From contig NW_019091727.1 in the NCBI RefSeq assembly GCF_001949145.1, forward strand, positions 97,735-138,801: a DNA stretch of 41,067 nt, given 5' to 3'. Positions within the stretch are counted from its first letter, which is position 1. Each line of letters begins with the position of its first letter. The DNA comes from Acanthaster planci. Taxonomy: Eukaryota > Echinodermata > Asteroidea > Valvatida > Acanthasteridae. The notes beneath the pieces are model-generated. The model ran no database searches. It was not told where the DNA came from and saw only the letters and a list, made by a program, of their open reading frames with translations. Positions 22,440 to 34,075 of this stretch are shown one piece after another. The position numbers were made by a program, and so were the translations under genes.

Positions 22440-24690
22440 CCAAAACCAAGAAAATCAACTACCCCAAGCTCAAATCAGACAAATATCATTATACACCTAT
22501 ATCCACGATCAAGAGAGTTTGGTAGTTACCATTCCACCAGATCTCCCCCAGCCGATGGCCAACGTTCTGTCCTCGAGCGTGGACTGAAGTTCATCCCACT
22601 GACGAACCGATAGGACGAGTTCACTACCCGTCAGGACGTCAAGCAGTTCTTTCGTCGTTTACGTTTGCCAGCCTTCTTCCACGACAAGGACTCCAGGTCA
22701 GTTCGTTCTGATTCGGGTATGTGTACTGAGAATGAAACCTCGTCTAAGGTCATTACTTAGCTTGCGCCCACCATGGTCCACCTGGTGTCCCGTCCCGCCT
22801 CTGGTCTCAACAAAACCCTCGACTGCATCACTGAAAACTGCTGTGCGGAAATCAAACGCCTGAAATTCAAATTCATCGACACTTCATCGACTGAACGCGA
22901 AGCAACGGGTGTCTTAAGAACGATGTAACCATCGTTATTAAAAGAGCGGACAAGGGTGATGCTACGGTAGTAGGAGTAAGGACTTGTATGTCGCTGAAGC
23001 AGAACGTTAACTCTCTGACGTTACGTCTTACCTTAAGGGTGACCGGGACCGTACAAAAGAGCAGCAAGGAATTTTTGCCAGCACTAGTGACCAACCCACG
23101 CACGGCAGTCTTCTACTTACTACCCGAAATTCGCTAATCCGGAAATCCAGGCCGCCCCATTGTGTCTGCATGTAGATGTCCCACTGAATTGATATCCAAC
23201 TTCCTTGACACCATTCTAACACCCATTGCTAAAACGCTCCCCAGCTATGTCAATTCTACGTCTGTTCGATGAATTTGAATTCCCAGGCTAAACCAACTTT
23301 CGCTTCATCTTGGATGTGAAAATGCTTTACACATCAATTCCCCACGGGAGGGTTTGGCTGCGCTCAAATACTAGCTAGATCTTCGCCAGACTCAGGACCC
23401 TCCCACCAGTACTTTGCTCCGTCTGGCTGAATTGGTGCTGACGTCGAACAACTTCGCGTTCAACGGTGAGCACTACATTCAGACCAGTGGTGTGTCTACG
23501 GGCATACGTATGGGACCAAGTTATGCATGTCTGTTTGTTGGCCACATCGAGAAGCAGATGGTGACCCAGTATCAGGGCGTGTAGCCGTTAATGTACAAAT
23601 AGTACATCGATGATATTGTTGGTGCTCAAAATGGTACGTGTGATGACGTTGCCAATTTCGTAGCGTTTGCGGATGCTTTTCACCCAGCACTGCGCTACTC
23701 ATCTGAGGTGTTGTAACACTCAGCTACCTTCCTCGACGTGCGCGTCCAAATCTGTGCGCGGGAACTTGACACAACCGTACATTACAAACCCACAGATTCC
23801 CACAGCTACCTGCAGTACCAACCGTCTCACCCCATGAAATGCAAGAACTCCATCCTTTACTCCATCCTTTCTTAGTAGCGATGCGTATTTCTTTGCACGT
23901 GGTAGAGAAATGCTAGGTTTCTTTCATCTGCGCGGTCACCCTCCGGCGGTCACAGTCGATGCCTTCAACGCTGTGTCTTCAATCCAACACAAAACGGCTC
24001 TGAAAACCACCAAGGCCAACCAACGTGACTGCATCCCCCTAGTACTCACATACTACCCTCGGAACATCCCGGTACGTCATATTCTTCCCACTTTTTGGTA
24101 CACTTGGGGATGATGATGCCACAGCTTCCATTTTCACCGAACCTCCGATCTGCGAGTTTAGGCGTAATTGTTCTGTCGGGGACATGGTTGTGCGATCCCG
24201 GTGAGATTCTGTCTCGCCATCACAAGCAGGCAGCAATTCCCCTTGTCAGCGCCCCAGATATAACACTTGCCCGTACATAGTTAACACATAGTTAACTACA
24301 GAGTACACGGGGATCATACATGCACTACCAGTAATGTGGCTTATTACATTACATGTCGTCACTGTGGCAAACTGTACATCGGAGAGACCAAGCGTCGCCT
24401 TGGTGACCGCTTCGGGGAAAACTTGCGCAGTGTGTGCCATCAAACACAGCGTCTCACTGTAGCGCAGCACTTTTGCGCGCCACCGCATACTCTCGGTGAC
24501 TTAAGCGTCTGCACCCGGCACAAAGCGTCATCCGATAATTATGTACAGCGTAAGGAAATGACGCAGCGTGTCATCTTCGAACTTGGAACGCCGCATCCGG
24601 GTGGAATGAACGTGGACTTTCTGCGTTCATTCGGAACTGAATCTGCTTGCCCTGACGAAGATACCCAGTTACCGAGAGCTCGGCAATAAA
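22440..24690 (+). mobile_element. Degenerate Penelope-like retroelement (RT plus GIY-YIG)
   Basis: A retrotransposon whose single protein joined a telomerase-like reverse transcriptase to a C-terminal GIY-YIG endonuclease. In order, and in shifting frames: an N-terminal VLERGLKFIPL motif (about 22568-22600); a TVVIKRADKG-like segment (about 22930-22970); a LLPxIRxxGNPGRPIVSA fingers motif (about 23115-23165); LDVKMLYTSIP (about 23310); a QTSGVSTG-RMG segment (23472-23513); the catalytic YIDD at 23603-23614; and TFLDV (about 23730). Then come a zinc-knuckle-like C-rich linker (about 24230-24290) and the endonuclease. At least four frame changes and many stops, one directly before YIDD, rule out a working protein. 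Penelope-like elements are the known RT group with GIY-YIG. The 5' boundary is uncertain and no terminal repeats were identified. Confidence 0.85.
24321..24689 (+). pseudogene. GIY-YIG endonuclease domain of the Penelope-like element
   Basis: This is the best preserved part of the element: more than 115 codons without a stop, ending at TAA just before 24690. It opens with CTTSNVAYYITCRHCGKLYI, giving the YYI and YIG hallmarks of GIY-YIG nucleases and a CxxC between them. Then follow GETKRRLGDRF with the usual catalytic-region arginines, and a late RKEMTQRVIFELGTPHPGGM segment where the family's catalytic Glu and Pro-Gly-(Leu)-Asn motif lie. In Penelope-like elements this nuclease nicks the target DNA that primes reverse transcription. 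The residues look intact, but the domain is cut off from a broken RT, so it is listed as a remnant. Confidence 0.8.
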
Positions 24691-24979
24691 ATAAATTAAG
24701 AGCATTGTCTGTATACATTTCCGTCAATATAGGGGTAGATTGTGATGTTTTTAAGTGGGTTTTTTAGTTTTTAATCGATTATAAGTTGTCTGTATTGGTA
24801 AGAAATGTTTAAAACCATTGTTTCTCAATGCTTGAGCAACGTAGGGAGTGTGTTCTCTTACAACAACTTTACGCGTTGTTTACGCATGATTGTATTTCCT
24901 TTTTTAATGATTGCATGGTTACTAAATTTGCCAATGAAACAACAGTTGCTGGACTAAGTGTGCATGGTTATGACGGTCA

Positions 24980-25241
24980 TTACCGTGAGCCAGTTGACAC
25001 CCTGGTTAAGCGGCGAAGAAAGTACAACCCTGCTGAGCCTTCCTGACACCAAAGTTGACGCGTTCATTCCTTTCCAGATAATTTGAAATAAAACAACCAA
25101 ATGTTTGACTACAGAATTCCTCTTCATCTCCTTCCCACTGATCCAAAGAGGCAAGATTTTGTGATTCCCAGACCTGAAATCAATTAATATTTCCTTTGTC
25201 TTGGCCACATACAGCTCTAGATTTTTTCCCCCAAGTACCAT
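24980..25241 (-). pseudogene. LINE reverse transcriptase fragment, thumb region
   Basis: On the minus strand the frame reads NLELYVAKTKEILIDFRSG, which matches the segment just after the YxDD site of many non-LTR reverse transcriptases (usual form NLxLNxxKTKExxxDFR). Then come the characteristic I-G-(S)-E-V-R-F-K-L-G-like segment in altered form (WISGKEMKRN...VVKHLVVLF) and a counterpart of WxxNxxxLVxKARQRLYFLRRLKQ. Similarity fades near 24990. The fragment is about 85 residues, with substitutions such as LVVLF for FLGV. It resembles Rex1/CR1-type elements. It might be the 3' part of the minus-strand LINE at 26.1-28.0 kb or a separate insertion. Confidence 0.7.
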
Positions 25242-25654
25242 TTAAGTTGTATTGGCTGAAGTAAAGACAATCTCATTATGTTTCATCGTACGGTAATTGA
25301 AAGCGTTCTTTCATTGTTTATCACCGCCAGGTATGGTGATACGAAAAATAAACTGGCTCGTGTAGATACTACCGCTTCCAGTAGAATGAGTTCACTTGAG
25401 GAGATCTACAGACAGTGAACTCTTCAGCCTCGTGCAATAGATAATGAGACGCAAATACACATCAGTTGGGGGCGAACAAAAAGCACAGCCTCAATTAAGA
25501 TATCTTCTTGTGAATTTTAAGGCTGCAGCAATATATATTATAGATAGACAGCAGTGAAACATCTTAATGTGGGTTTTTAAACTTTAAACGTTTGCTATTA
25601 TTTATTGTTTAAAAGAAATTGAATAATTTTGATAACATTTTATTGTGATTTCAG

Positions 25655-25874
25655 TCGTGCATATTTTATGTATGTAATACCCAACAATGGTGCCACTGAC
25701 TTAAAGAACTTTGTAGGTGACTCGTTGGACAATCTTGAAGGTTTTATGAGGCACGGGGCTAATTATTTGGCGCACTTTAAAGGCTTTTTAACGAAAGGAA
25801 ATCACCCACTGATGGGTGCAACAGCAAATCGTTTGGTGCATGAAGCTGCTGGAACAGTCTCTATTAACGGTTAA
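25655..25874 (+). CDS. Candidate terminal exon, unknown protein
   Basis: A stop-free block follows a good acceptor (ATTGTGATTTCAG, ending 25654) and runs about 72 codons to TAA at 25872-25874. The sequence is protein-like in composition (DLKNFVGDSLDNLEGF, GNHPLMGATANRLVHEAAG) but I recognise no domain. It lies between LINE fragments on the opposite strand, and no matching upstream exon was found. Chance or an unidentified transposon piece are the alternatives. Confidence 0.25.
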
Positions 25875-26089
25875 CAATGAAAGCCAACAACACACCTTCA
25901 GTACGCCCAAACAAATTATCAACCAACAAACTACAAGGTGCCCACATAAAAAGTATACCGAGATAAAAAATACTATAATAGCAAAACTAGTTTATACATG
26001 GGAAAGCAAAATATATTTCTTGAAAGGGCAGATTGTCCTCTTTGCAATGGTACAAAGCTTTTAAGTTAAGCGTAGGGATCCCCCAAACA

Positions 26090-28030
26090 TGCTATTTTTT
26101 CACAAATCTCCAGAAAGGTTTGGTGTTTCTAGACTCAAGGCCCCATATATGACTTCAGAGACATAACGTCGATATTCTCTGCGAACAGGCCTGTATGTTT
26201 TGCGTTGAAAGTTTCTGAAGGATTCCCAGTCATGCGGGCTGCTTGACTTTGAGCTTTGTTGTACTTCTGCTGTTTATTGCGTATTTTCATGTTGAGGACA
26301 TTGGTAGTCCACGGAAGTGAGAATCTGGTAGACTTCATTTTAAAGGGATGTTTTTATTAATAGATTATGCCAGCTTCATCTTAAACATGATTCACGATTC
26401 TTCAGTGGTACTACTCTTGATAAGTCCTGTGTTCAGTCTGCTGCGAAGTGCTACCAAGTCTTCAGAGATTTGACTCATATCAACGCTTTTGGAAAGATAA
26501 ACTTTCCTCTTTGCAAGTTCATTTTGTTCACAAGATGGAGATTAGCATTGACCATCAAGACACTGTGGTCACCGATGCCTATTTAACGTCAACGCTGTTT
26601 GAAGTCAATACCAGATCCAGGATGTTCTTTCTCCTGTATAGTCTCGGATAGAGTTTGTCGAAAATTATGCTCTTGCCTCATGTCCAGAAGTAGTTTGCTC
26701 GTGGTGGTATGCCTACCTCTAACATTAACAAAGACGGCCTATCCAGTATGATCACCCTCTCTTCGTTGGTTTTCATTAAGTGTTCTTTGGCCAATCATTG
26801 TCAGGTAAATTAAAATCACCGAGAAGCCATACAGAAGCATAGGTACGTATTTTATTAAGTGAACTGTGGAGTTGCAGAATATACTTATGAACAGTAGACG
26901 GTTGGTCTACAGAAGACACCAACATGCAGTTGCTTCAAAACCTTGAGCTGATTGGTAACCCGCATGATTTAAAAGTCCGTAGAGAGATCTGATCTTTCTG
27001 AGGCGATCAAGGCATTTCTAACTGCAATGAAGACACCCCATGTGAATCAGAACTACGATCTTTACGAAAGACCTGATAACAAGCTGGGAAAATTTCTCCA
27101 TCAGCGATGTTTTCGTTCAACCACGATTCAGTCACTGTGGCAATATATGGTTCAATTGTCCGAATCTAACGATGACAGAAATTTTGGAAGTTTTAACCTC
27201 ACACTCTGACAATTCACATTTAAAAACTTGTTTCATGGCTTTATTGAACCTGCACAGTTTTATTTCCTTTTAGTACCTGCTATGTATGTTATCGCTGGGT
27301 TGGGTCTAATTGGGCTAGACGTCTCAAGAGGCGAAGGTTGGTGAATATCATCGCTACGCATACTATCTTCAGTATCGACCAAGACTTCGAAGGGATTTAT
27401 AGTCTCCAAGTCAGAAATTGAAAAAAAAAATGCGCTGGAAATGTTTGGCACACCGCATTTACAACAAATCCAAGTGCATGATGGGTGATCTACATGGCAT
27501 TTGTACACTTTGTTGCTCATACCCATGTAGTTCTTGTGCACCTGTTGAAAGCGCTCTTCACCCTGCAGGGCACCATCTTCCTATTTGGTTTCTTTGTTAC
27601 AATACAAGCAATGATATGGAACGTCAAAGGTAACAATGTCTTGCTCAGGTGTATCACTATCAATCAAACGATTCAATGAATTTAAACAATGCCCGGGATT
27701 TAGATTCACGCCGTTTGCAAGTAGCAAAAGCATCAAAACGTGTGTCCTCGAGCTAGGATTAGTTGACACCGTAAAATTTGTTGGTGACGCTGGCCTGGCA
27801 TTGTGTAGATAGAACTGGAACAAACTCACCCGATCTGCTCTCGAAAGAGTTGGGTCTGCTCCCGGATGATGAGTACCAGAGAACGTGGGAGAAAACCAAT
27901 GTTTGGGGTCAAATTTTGGTATGTCAAGTTTATATGACCATGGTGGAGAGACACTCTGTTTGATAAGGACAATCAGTACGGGGAGAATGCTGCTACGTGT
28001 CGGCGAGTTAGGTTGTGTAGAGTTTCCCAT
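26090..28030 (-). mobile_element. 5' half of a CR1-like non-LTR retrotransposon, degenerate
   Basis: Read on the minus strand from 28030, the open frame starts with a Ser/Pro-rich leader and reaches LLLLANGVNLNPG (about 27690-27730), a hallmark of CR1/L2-type elements. A PHD-like zinc finger follows (HCLYCN, later CTWICCKCGVP near 27415-27480) in the same frame, broken by one TAG. Next comes an apurinic-type endonuclease in several frames: ESWLNENIADGEIF (about 27085-27130), then LLGDFNLP (26803-26826), and a region resembling ILDLVLTSN and SDHS (about 26560-26620). A PWTTNVLNMKIRNKQQKYNKA segment (about 26240-26310) corresponds to the linker before the RT. The RT itself is missing or unrecognisable below 26090. 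PHD and esterase domains are documented in CR1-like elements. Many stops and frameshifts: inactive. Confidence 0.8.
27260..28030 (-). pseudogene. PHD-finger leader protein of the CR1-like element
   Basis: One frame runs from ATG at 28030 through 149 codons to a single TAG, then continues in the same frame past HKNYMGM and CTWICCKCGVPNIS to about 27270. The Cys and His spacing (CLYC, then HKNY, then WICCKC) fits a PHD finger, although the middle cysteine pair is gone. The tail after the finger (NPFEVL, then Ser/Pro-rich) is also typical of such retroelement proteins. A one-stop lesion makes this the least damaged part of the element. Confidence 0.65.
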
Positions 28031-30404
28031 TATCAGAAGAGACGGAATTCAAAATGGCCTCTAGAATAGTAACACTGTAGGAGCATAAAGTCCACGAAAT
28101 ATACAGTCAAAAGAACAAAAAGCTAAATACACACAGGAAAGGTTAAAAAGTGTTTTCCAGAACACGATCATGAAGAAAATACAGTAAAACGTGGAATAAA
28201 AATGTCAGATGAAAACTATTAAAAGCAACTATATAGAAGGAAAGGTAAAAAAGGGCTGCCAACAACTTCGTGAGCGCCCTCCCTCTGTTTTCTTGAACAA
28301 ACCCCCCATGATTCCTATTATCTATCATAATAACCTATTCCCCCATAATGCAAGGATGGTTACCACACGCACGACGTGTAGATGGTTTTTGACCGACGTG
28401 TATGTGAGGACGTGTCGTGTATGCCTTTCGCTGTACGCTGCAATTAACTGTGTTGACTGCAGCCACTTTCTATTGAACGGTGAAGTGTTGTTTTTTCAAC
28501 AAACCAACAGTGTTTCGTTGTTGATGAAGAGAACCAACTTAAAGGTAGTGCTGACCACTACTCAAGCGGTGAAAAAAATGTACTTTTTGGAGCGACATCG
28601 CTGATTCGCATATCAGCCTCGGCTTTCCATTATCCAAAACATTATTCAGGAACACGCCTTGGTCCTGAGTATTTTTGTTTGGCAAGAGAAACGATACGAG
28701 GTGTGCTAGGAGTCTTGGAGAGAGCATTGTTTGTCCTTAGGTTTTCTCGAAGAACCAACTCGAAACAAGTTAGCAGAAAGCTACACTGACTAAAAACAGC
28801 GCTAATAATCTCTGCAGGGACACACACCCTTACATATGTATACCTGTGGGGTATTTCCTTTGTTCTCGTGTACAAAACTCCCACACAACACGGAAAGAAT
28901 TTTAAATCACTGCCATTTCAATCTAATTCAGTTTCATGGATTGAAATTTCGACTGTATGTCCCTTATATAAAACACTTCAATTTGCGGCGATGAATGGCA
29001 CTTGAAAATTCCTCCTTTTTGGGTAAATTTGAAATATCCATTTCGTGAAATTCTTGTGGGGTAAAACTTTAGTACCCCATAAAGATCAAAACTGGCCTAT
29101 GGGGTACTTCCATTGTTCCAGTATCCAACAAGGCACTATGAACAAGTGCATAAGAATGCACACATATCATATCCGTGGAATAAGCAATCCATTAAACAAA
29201 CGCAAAACTAAGGTGATTGTCATTTGTTTCTGGTCAAAATGAAAAAGGGGAAAAGACGATAAAATGATGAAATTGCGTTGTCGAGGTGAAGCCTAAAAGC
29301 TTTTAAAATAATCTCTCTGCACAATGAGGGATCAGTTTCCTTTCGTTTATTATTGCAGAAGCGTTTCATATTCAGAGATACAAAGTAAAACACTTGAAAG
29401 GTTTCAAACTGCTGGAGACAAGGATGTTTGAAGAGGCACAACCATGTGAAGATGATGAAGAGTCTTAATGATTTCGGATTGAAGCAGCTGCTCTCTGCAA
29501 AACACTTCATTCAAGGACATTCCATCTAGACGATGCTTTTACGGTATTTTAAGAGTGCACCCAATTCAAGCACAGAAGGGAAGAGATATCCACTGAAGTG
29601 TGATTGTTTCATCTAACTAATCGTCTGAATTCTCTGCGTCATTTTGAATTTAGGACGTTTTTGCACTATTTACTACTTTTTTGCAAATTTTAAGTTGGAA
29701 ATAAGGAGTGATCTGGAGATAACAACTGTTGCGTTCGCAATTTTTGCTACCCTGCTAATTTATCCTTATTGCTGTTATCTATTCGACCTAGACAACAAAA
29801 AATAAGGTAGAATTAAAAAGGAAAATACAAAACAAAAACACTCAAAATGGAAACAAAATAGAACCAGAAAACAATACAACTAGCATTACGCTTAAAAAGC
29901 AGGAAGTAGATAGTTTGAATCTCACCTGAGCAAGCTTGTAATTTTTTTTAGCAACTCTTGGACCACACTGAAAACACAATGTGAATATGTACCTTTGTTT
30001 AAAGGCAAAACAAAGTTAATTTACTATCATAGTGCAGCACAAACCTTGTGAAAGACTTTTGATTTTAGTCTGGATGATGCTAAGACAGTGCAAGTATAAA
30101 CTAACTTGTGCATGCTATACTTAGGTTTTTTCGGCGAAAATAGGCATGGATGCACAATGGCTCCATCCATCTGCATTCTATGTTGGAGGTACCACTGGGT
30201 TGTTGATAAATTTTGCTTGATCAACGGGTAGGGCTTGGATTCCAGGTTAAGGATGAGATACCCAGATAAACAAGATGGTCAAAAAAGCTTCGTATGAGCA
30301 TGCTAGGATGTATCAACTTTTTTTAATTCAGTGTTCTATGGAACCCCCCAGGAAACACTTGCAAATTAATGATTTTTTATTCCATACAGAAAATACTCTC
30401 CTCC
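28031..30404. other. Intergenic, no gene recognised
   Basis: The 131-codon plus-strand frame at 28209-28604 has no motif, splice site or family resemblance and is treated as chance. GGGGTA/TACCCC words repeat near 28845, 29058-29080 and 29100. Otherwise AT-rich and featureless. Confidence 0.5.
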
Positions 30405-30560
30405 GACACCTATCGCATTTTCCAAATGCGCATGCACAAGTGTTACCGATGGAAAAACAAAAAAACAGTGTTTGCGTCACCCCGCACACACTGCACATCG
30501 AAGACTCATATCCCAGAACTCTATGTGTATCTCACCCTCCTTTTTGTCTACAGTGGAAAA
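30405..30560 (+). repeat. Left inverted terminal repeat of the DIRS-like element
   Basis: Matches the reverse complement of 33941-34075. Shared blocks in order: CAAATG(C)-CATGC-CAAG-GTTACCG, CACACACTGCACA, TATCCCAGAA, then CCCCTTTTT-like. Overall similar with scattered changes and a few indels. Confidence 0.75.
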
Positions 30561-31155
30561 CACAAAATTTGGGAGGGATGGTATCGAAAGTGAGTATTTT
30601 CTTTATAGAATAGAAAATCCTCATAGATTTTGGGTAGATTACGTGACAGAAAATACGTCGCCTTCAGTACCTACAGGTGCAGAGTAGCACAGGAGTGTAG
30701 TGAGATGGGCGGAAATGCAGTGTGTGAACCAAGAGAATAGTTAAGCTGAACAGATATTAAAAATCAGAGGTTAGTAAAGACATACCCATGATTACGACGT
30801 CCAGTATCTTTTGAGGGCGTAGCAACTAGGCCTACTTGTCTAGGTTTCCTGCCTGCTGCTCGTACAGTAGTCTGGAGAACTCGTCTGCCCACCAAGCCTC
30901 TAGCTTGGAGAACATCTCTCAGGTAGCATGATGTGAACGTTGATGGGTTTTTCCATTAAGGTGCATGCACAATATATAAAACAGCAACACTTTGAAAGAG
31001 AGCCCATGGTGTTGTCATGCTCCACGTCTGAAGGCTTGAATTGGAGCCTGAGATGTAAGCAACATCTGTGGCGGCTGTAGGTGAGCCCCACCTGTCTCAA
31101 GCGAGTAGCGTGGTACGGCATTGGTGGCTGGCTTGAAGTTGCAGAAACTGGTGTT

Positions 31156-31830
31156 TTAGGCTGTGACCCACCTGGATGTTTCTGCAAAGGGTGAGATGGG
31201 AAGGGTTTTATAACTTCTCCAGGATTCTCCAGGAAATGATGAATACATTCTTCGGGGGCTTAAAGCAACGCTCCATGGCGGGGGGTGCCTTGCTGACCGC
31301 ATGTTGAGAGAAGTCCCGAGGAAGGTAGGGTTCTGCAAAGGAACCAAAGAAGACTTTTCGTGGTTGATAATGAAACCCAGGTTCAAGGTGAGTTGAATCG
31401 TTTTGACAAACCTTGAATGGTCACCAGACGAGACGAGCTAACGATCAGCCATTCGTCCAGGTGCAGTGGACAGGCCGAAGAAAGGCAGCGAGTCTGGTAT
31501 GTTATGTTTCTGTAAATGAATTGGAAGAGGTTCTGATGCTCCTGGTGAATGGGAATGTGAAGGTAAGCATTTGTCAGGTTCAGAAGTGGAGCCCAACAGT
31601 CCTGCGGAAGCAAATATAGAAATGTAGCCAGGTTTTCCATGCAAAAACGTTTCGGACGAATGAAACATTAAGAGGATGGGATTGATGGTGGGACCTCGGT
31701 CGCTGGGTATCTTTGGAGTCTGAAAGAAAGCTGGTGTGAAACACTTTAAATGGTTTAAAAGAGGTATTATGGCTCTCTTTTGAAGCAGAGACGCAATCTT
31801 TTTTTCTAAGGAAGTCTAGTGCAAGCTCGC
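31156..31830 (-). pseudogene. Reverse transcriptase domain of the DIRS-like element
   Basis: Segments in order on the minus strand: SGELALDFLRKKD (gag-RT junction type), FF-TPKIPSDRGPTINPILL (matching the usual PKKDGGxRPIxxLR), NLATFLYLLPQDCWAPLLNL with NLTNAYLHIPIHQEHQ (the palm D-A-Y site with Asp changed to Asn), TYQTRCL, FGLSTAP, then HLDEWLI at 31439-31460 in place of the catalytic YLDDWLI, and GFIINHEKSSL with NPTFLGTSL. FGLSTAP and LDEWLI overlap in different frames, so a stretch of some 25-35 codons between these two motifs has been deleted. Both catalytic changes and the deletion make it inactive. Confidence 0.75.
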
Positions 31831-33689
31831 CGGACTTCCTTAGAGAAAGAGATTGCGTTATGGGGAATTGATGTAGGCCGTCGACGGAGTTTGCCAAGAT
31901 TTGGAGGTGGGCTGGCGAACTCCAATTAGTAAGCTGACGAAACAGCCTGAAGCAAAGTGTAGGAGCCTTGTCCCTACTTGGACCAGAACTTCCGAGATAC
32001 TGGGCACAGCTGAATCGTTGTCGTTGACTATTAGGGTCCCGAACACCCAGGATTTTGGTAGATCGTTTGGGTTTGAAAGGTCCTGTTTTAACAGAAGAGG
32101 TAGATTGACGGTGGGGGACGACCTTGGCAATTTCCAGAGAAGGACACTAGGACTGCTGGATACGGGGAGACTGTGGATGACGAAAGGAATCCCGGCTACC
32201 CGACGTTTTAGAGGACAGACACCGGCTAGCTGGGGGTCTATTTGTTAATTGACGATGTAGGTTGTCTTGAGGCGTTTAGTTTCATGAAGCATAGATTCGC
32301 CAAATCTGTCTGCAATTTGTCAGTCCCCAGTAAGGGCAGGTCTTTCACAGGTTCTCTGGAGCCGTTGGATGGCCAAAAAGGTTGTTTAGGACCAAGCTAC
32401 GACGCCAAGAGGTGGCAAGGGCTGACCGAACAGAGAGCTCACGTAGGCACAGACAGTCATCCAAAAAATGAAACATGAGAGGTAGAATACTTGGTTCAAT
32501 AGACGAAGGATTTCTGAAACCCAAGCCAAGGCATCCGAGAGTAGGATGGAGACCAGAAACCCTGGCCCCATGACATATGTGGGAGTCCAGCTTTTGAAGA
32601 GACAGGAACAGGGCTTATGTTTTCAGGAGAAAGTTTGAGACAAGAGCCCTGAGCGGAGTCCGTGCTTGACCTCGACAGAAAGAGAAAGCACTGAGAAATA
32701 TCGTGCAGAGTCTTCAGATTTTGCCTGAAGGAGGGACCGCTCCGAAAGTGGGACTCTAAGTATGAATTTCTTTTCACATTAGAGAAACCCTCTTGAAATA
32801 AAGCCTGAACTTAACCCATCGTCAGGGATCGAGTATTTAGGTTCAGAGTAGAGGAGGGTGAAGCCCTGCGAAACAATGAAGGTGGTAATTGTTTTAGGGA
32901 CGGAGGGTGCAATTGTAAATTCTACTCGCTTCAGGTATAACCAGGTTACCTCTATGCATAAAAGAAGTCTTTTCCAGTTTGAAAGAATAATCTTCACAGC
33001 CAATAGAAATTGATGAATACAACTCATTACAGGTGTAGTGACCACTAGGTGACCCGGAGCGGCTGAGCGAAGGTGACAGAGAATGCAACTGAAGTGGAGA
33101 AGAACGAAAAGGAACAGCTGGAGGAGAGTATTCATGTCTCCTGGAACCTCAGTGGGAGCCCAAAGGACCATCAAAGGACGTAGGCAGCACACTCGCGCGA
33201 GCGGGAAGCATAACCAGCTGGGCTCCGACGTGTCCAACGGCGGGCAGATTCGACCGATAGGGGGAAAGTCCCGAAGGAATACGATATTGAAAACAGGTAT
33301 CCGCAGCCTAGGAAGCAGACTCAAAGGCACGAGCATCTCGAGGATAAAAAGAAGGACCAGTCGGAGTATGCGTAGTCAGGCCTCTTACCCGGGAACGCAA
33401 GGATGAACTGGGCTGGAGTAATGCTGACGCCAGTGGCCGGTATCAAGCGGCTGTAGGCCGAAACAAGAACATTCCCCGGAATGCCAGAAGGCATAGTCGT
33501 ATTTGTTTGTATGGCGGGGGAAAACGAGGGCGAAATAATCGTCGAACTGAAAAAAGACTGTTGGGAGTTTCAATTCCGTCTTGAACTGTCAACTGAGAAG
33601 TGGATACAGGGACTTCAGTCATCTGTTGGGGTGACACATGTCGTCCTGCAACGACGTGACCGCCGACAAATTTTTGGACGACTAGCCCG

Positions 33690-33880
33690 AGCAGATACCA
33701 CAAGGGCTACATGTATCTCGACTGCATAATCGACATCTGTAGCAGTTTAGGTGAACATCGAAATCCAATAGTGATAATGGACCGTTACAGTATCGACATT
33801 TACTTGCAGATTTCATGAGTGGTCTTTTTCTTGACTGCGATTCAAACATGGTCGAAAGTGTCAGAAATACAGTCCGACAG
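33690..33880 (-). pseudogene. Cys-rich gag-like N-terminus of the DIRS-like element
   Basis: From an internal Met (MFESQSRKRPL), the minus-strand frame gives CRYCNG, a DFDVHLNC segment, CRLC and CSPCGIC before a stop. Clustered CxxC pairs with a His resemble the Cys-rich start of gag-like proteins in YR retroelements. It is the first coding block inside the right inverted repeat, where a DIRS gag should start. Confidence 0.6.
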
Positions 33881-33940
33881 CAATAACTAAGCACCAATTT
33901 ACGTGTATGTAGATAGCTCAGAACAAAACTCAGCAATATG

Positions 33941-34075
33941 CGCTGGAAAAAAGGGGCAGCTACGCATGGAATTCTGGGATATAAGCATGGCTGTGCAGTG
34001 TGTGATGGGTGACGTTATGGTCTGTGATTTTCAACGGTAACGCTTGCGCATGAGCATTTGGCACAAGAATTTGTA
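33941..34075 (-). repeat. Right inverted terminal repeat of the DIRS-like element
   Basis: On the minus strand it reads CAAATGCTCATGCGCAAGCG, then ACACACTGCACA and TATCCCAGAATTC in the same order as the left copy. It lies immediately upstream of the gag-like region. Confidence 0.75.

Noticed and set aside
28209-28604. 131-codon plus-strand open frame
   Set aside because: No recognisable motif, splice sites or homology; mixed composition consistent with chance.
31901-32478. Plus-strand open frames across the DIRS-like element
   Set aside because: Antisense to the recognisable gag-like and RT sequence on the minus strand.
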